The notes under the pieces are model-generated. The model was not told the origin of the DNA, did no database searches, and saw only the letters and a list, made by a program, of their open reading frames with translations. From Prunella strophiata (taxonomy: Eukaryota; Chordata; Aves; Passeriformes; Prunellidae), in the NCBI GenBank assembly GCA_036583965.1, contig JAZBQD010000001.1:22243569-22307568 (forward strand): DNA of 64,000 bases, written 5' to 3'. Position numbers and translations under genes: made by a program. Each line of letters begins with the position of its first letter. The first letter of the stretch is position 1. Below, in pieces: positions 62,750 through 64,000 of the stretch.

Positions 62750-63436
62750 CCCTTATGAAAGCTGAATTGGTGAAAGGACATTCCTGCTTTTAAAGAGGCA
62801 AAAGCCTCTTAAACATTGCAAAAAACCCTCTAAAACAATGCAAAATCCTAATGTGTAAAATTGGCATTTCATGCCAACCTGCAACATCGAAGACACGGTG
62901 TGGGGTTTTAGCATGCACTTCTCTCTGGGACATTTGAGATTTCAAACCTGCCTACCTTAAACACCAAGGTCAGAAGTCACTGAAGACCAGAGTATATGAA
63001 GTACCCTCCCTATACTGGAGATATGAAAGTGAGCCTGGACAGTAATAATTTCCATTTCCTAAGAAGAAGGGGAAAAAAAGGAATCTATGCTATCTCTAGA
63101 GGTAGCTGAAAAGAGAAAATGATGGCACCACTAGAAACAGTTCCACAGAACTTTAGTTAAAAAGTGCACCTTCATTCAACCAAAAACAGTGAAATAGTCT
63201 CAATTCTGACTAAAAAATTGATTGTTGTGGAATATTTAGTTTTATTTACAGCATTTGTATCTTTTATGTAAATTCTTCTCCTAGGTGTATGACAAGCTGA
63301 GGGATTTCACATCTTTCTTTTTTCCTTTGATTTGAACAGAAAGGGAATTCAAATAGAAATATTTAATATTCTTTATATAAAATAAAAACACAAAATGAAA
63401 AATTTGAAATGCTCTTACACGAAGCTTATGCCTCAC

Positions 63437-63567
63437 CTCAAACTGATTTGGTAATATTTTGGAGAACTTATACTGAATAGTTAATTTCAAAGAGTTCACA
63501 ACAGAAGAGATGAGATTCCTGCCTTCTTCAAAAGGATAAGAAAAAAAAATGTACAACATTCTTTCTC
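63437..63567 (-). CDS. Coding exon, 131 nt, most 5' exon seen
   Basis: The donor TTTGAG then GTGAGG on the minus strand is strong. The acceptor is GTCCTGCCCTGCACATTTCC followed by AG before 63567. An alternative sits after the T-rich run at GAAG near 63525. The frame includes EGRNLISSVVNSLKLTIQYK and then FSKILPNQFE, a clear coding-like composition. It leaves in phase 0, matching the exon at 62497. If the first acceptor is used, the entry needs one base from a preceding exon, which would lie beyond 63600 or outside the window. Confidence 0.45.
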
Positions 63568-64000
63568 CTGGAAATGTGCAGGGCAGGACACAACAGGCAA
63601 ACAAAACCAGACACAAAATCAAGGAGCTTGTCTTTAAGCCATTTCCATTACAACATTAGCACTCATTTTTAGGTCTAAGATTAGATTTTATTCTGAGAAA
63701 TTTCATCTGACATAGTCTTAAATATTTTAGAGGGCAACACAATTAACAAATAGCCAATAGTTTGTGCAACAAAACATTATTTTATCCTTTACATACTCTC
63801 AGTATCATAAGATTACTGGGAATTTACTGTAAAGAGAGAGTTTGCCAGATAAAAACATCTAATGCAGACCTTCTTACAGCAAGCTCATGCCTACAACAAA
63901 CACATGTCCAGCTTTGTACTTGTCATGGCCAGCGTAGCTCAGTTATTTTCTGGTTTGGTGATACCTGAGGAATAATCCACTGGCTTTGCTAGGCAGAAAA

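Larger units (their letters stand above)
33208..63567 (-). other. Inferred multi-exon protein-coding gene, 3' portion, unidentified
   Basis: A series of short reading frames on the minus strand is bounded by good acceptors and donors, and codon phase agrees across several junctions. These are 63437 to 62497 (phase 0), 61095 to 60202 (phase 0), 60039 to 59681 (phase 2), 56852 to 55977 (phase 2), 52600 to 51700 (phase 2), 39836 to 37651 (phase 2) and 37582 to 33456 (phase 0). The encoded pieces are hydrophobic and helix-prone, which could suit an alpha-solenoid, but I recognise no family. Some gaps remain where phases do not close, for example 62307 to 61178, 55920 to 52671 and 50909 to 50546, so exons are missing or misplaced. 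The gene continues beyond 64000. Confidence 0.55.

Overview
The window looks like avian nuclear DNA, most likely from a songbird. It carries at least eleven CR1-type LINE fragments, several of them the GC-rich 3' end typical of bird genomes, two related solo retroviral LTRs, and many A-rich or CA-rich low-complexity tracts. Base composition is moderately AT-rich and CpG is scarce. There are no bacterial-style operons, tRNA or rRNA genes, CRISPR arrays or plasmid features.

Positions 1-33207 appear to be non-coding: intergenic DNA or the intron of an unseen gene. They contain CR1 remnants, homopolymer and dinucleotide tracts, and a 41-bp tandem repeat with hairpin-forming units at 31262-31357. 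No reading frame there is convincing as a gene.

Positions 33208-63567 appear to hold the 3' part of a multi-exon protein-coding gene on the minus strand. It is pieced together from short reading frames bounded by good acceptor and donor sites whose codon phases agree across several introns. The best supported pieces are at 63437-63567, 62307-62497, 61095-61178, 60039-60202, 56852-56908, 55920-55977, 52600-52671, 51654-51700, 39836-39933, 37582-37651 and a terminal exon at 33208-33456 ending in TAA. The encoded segments are rich in hydrophobic and helix-forming residues. I do not recognise the protein and give no symbol. Exons between these are less certain, and some phases do not close, so the model is incomplete. 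Further 5' exons would lie beyond 64000.

The introns of this gene hold two CR1 copies and two minus-strand solo LTRs of one family (47906-48362 and 56320-56789). The LTRs lie 8 kb apart in the same orientation and could be mistaken for a provirus. The sequence between them shows no retroviral genes, and one copy has its own 4-bp target duplication. I found no novel biological system. The most useful result is the unannotated minus-strand gene.
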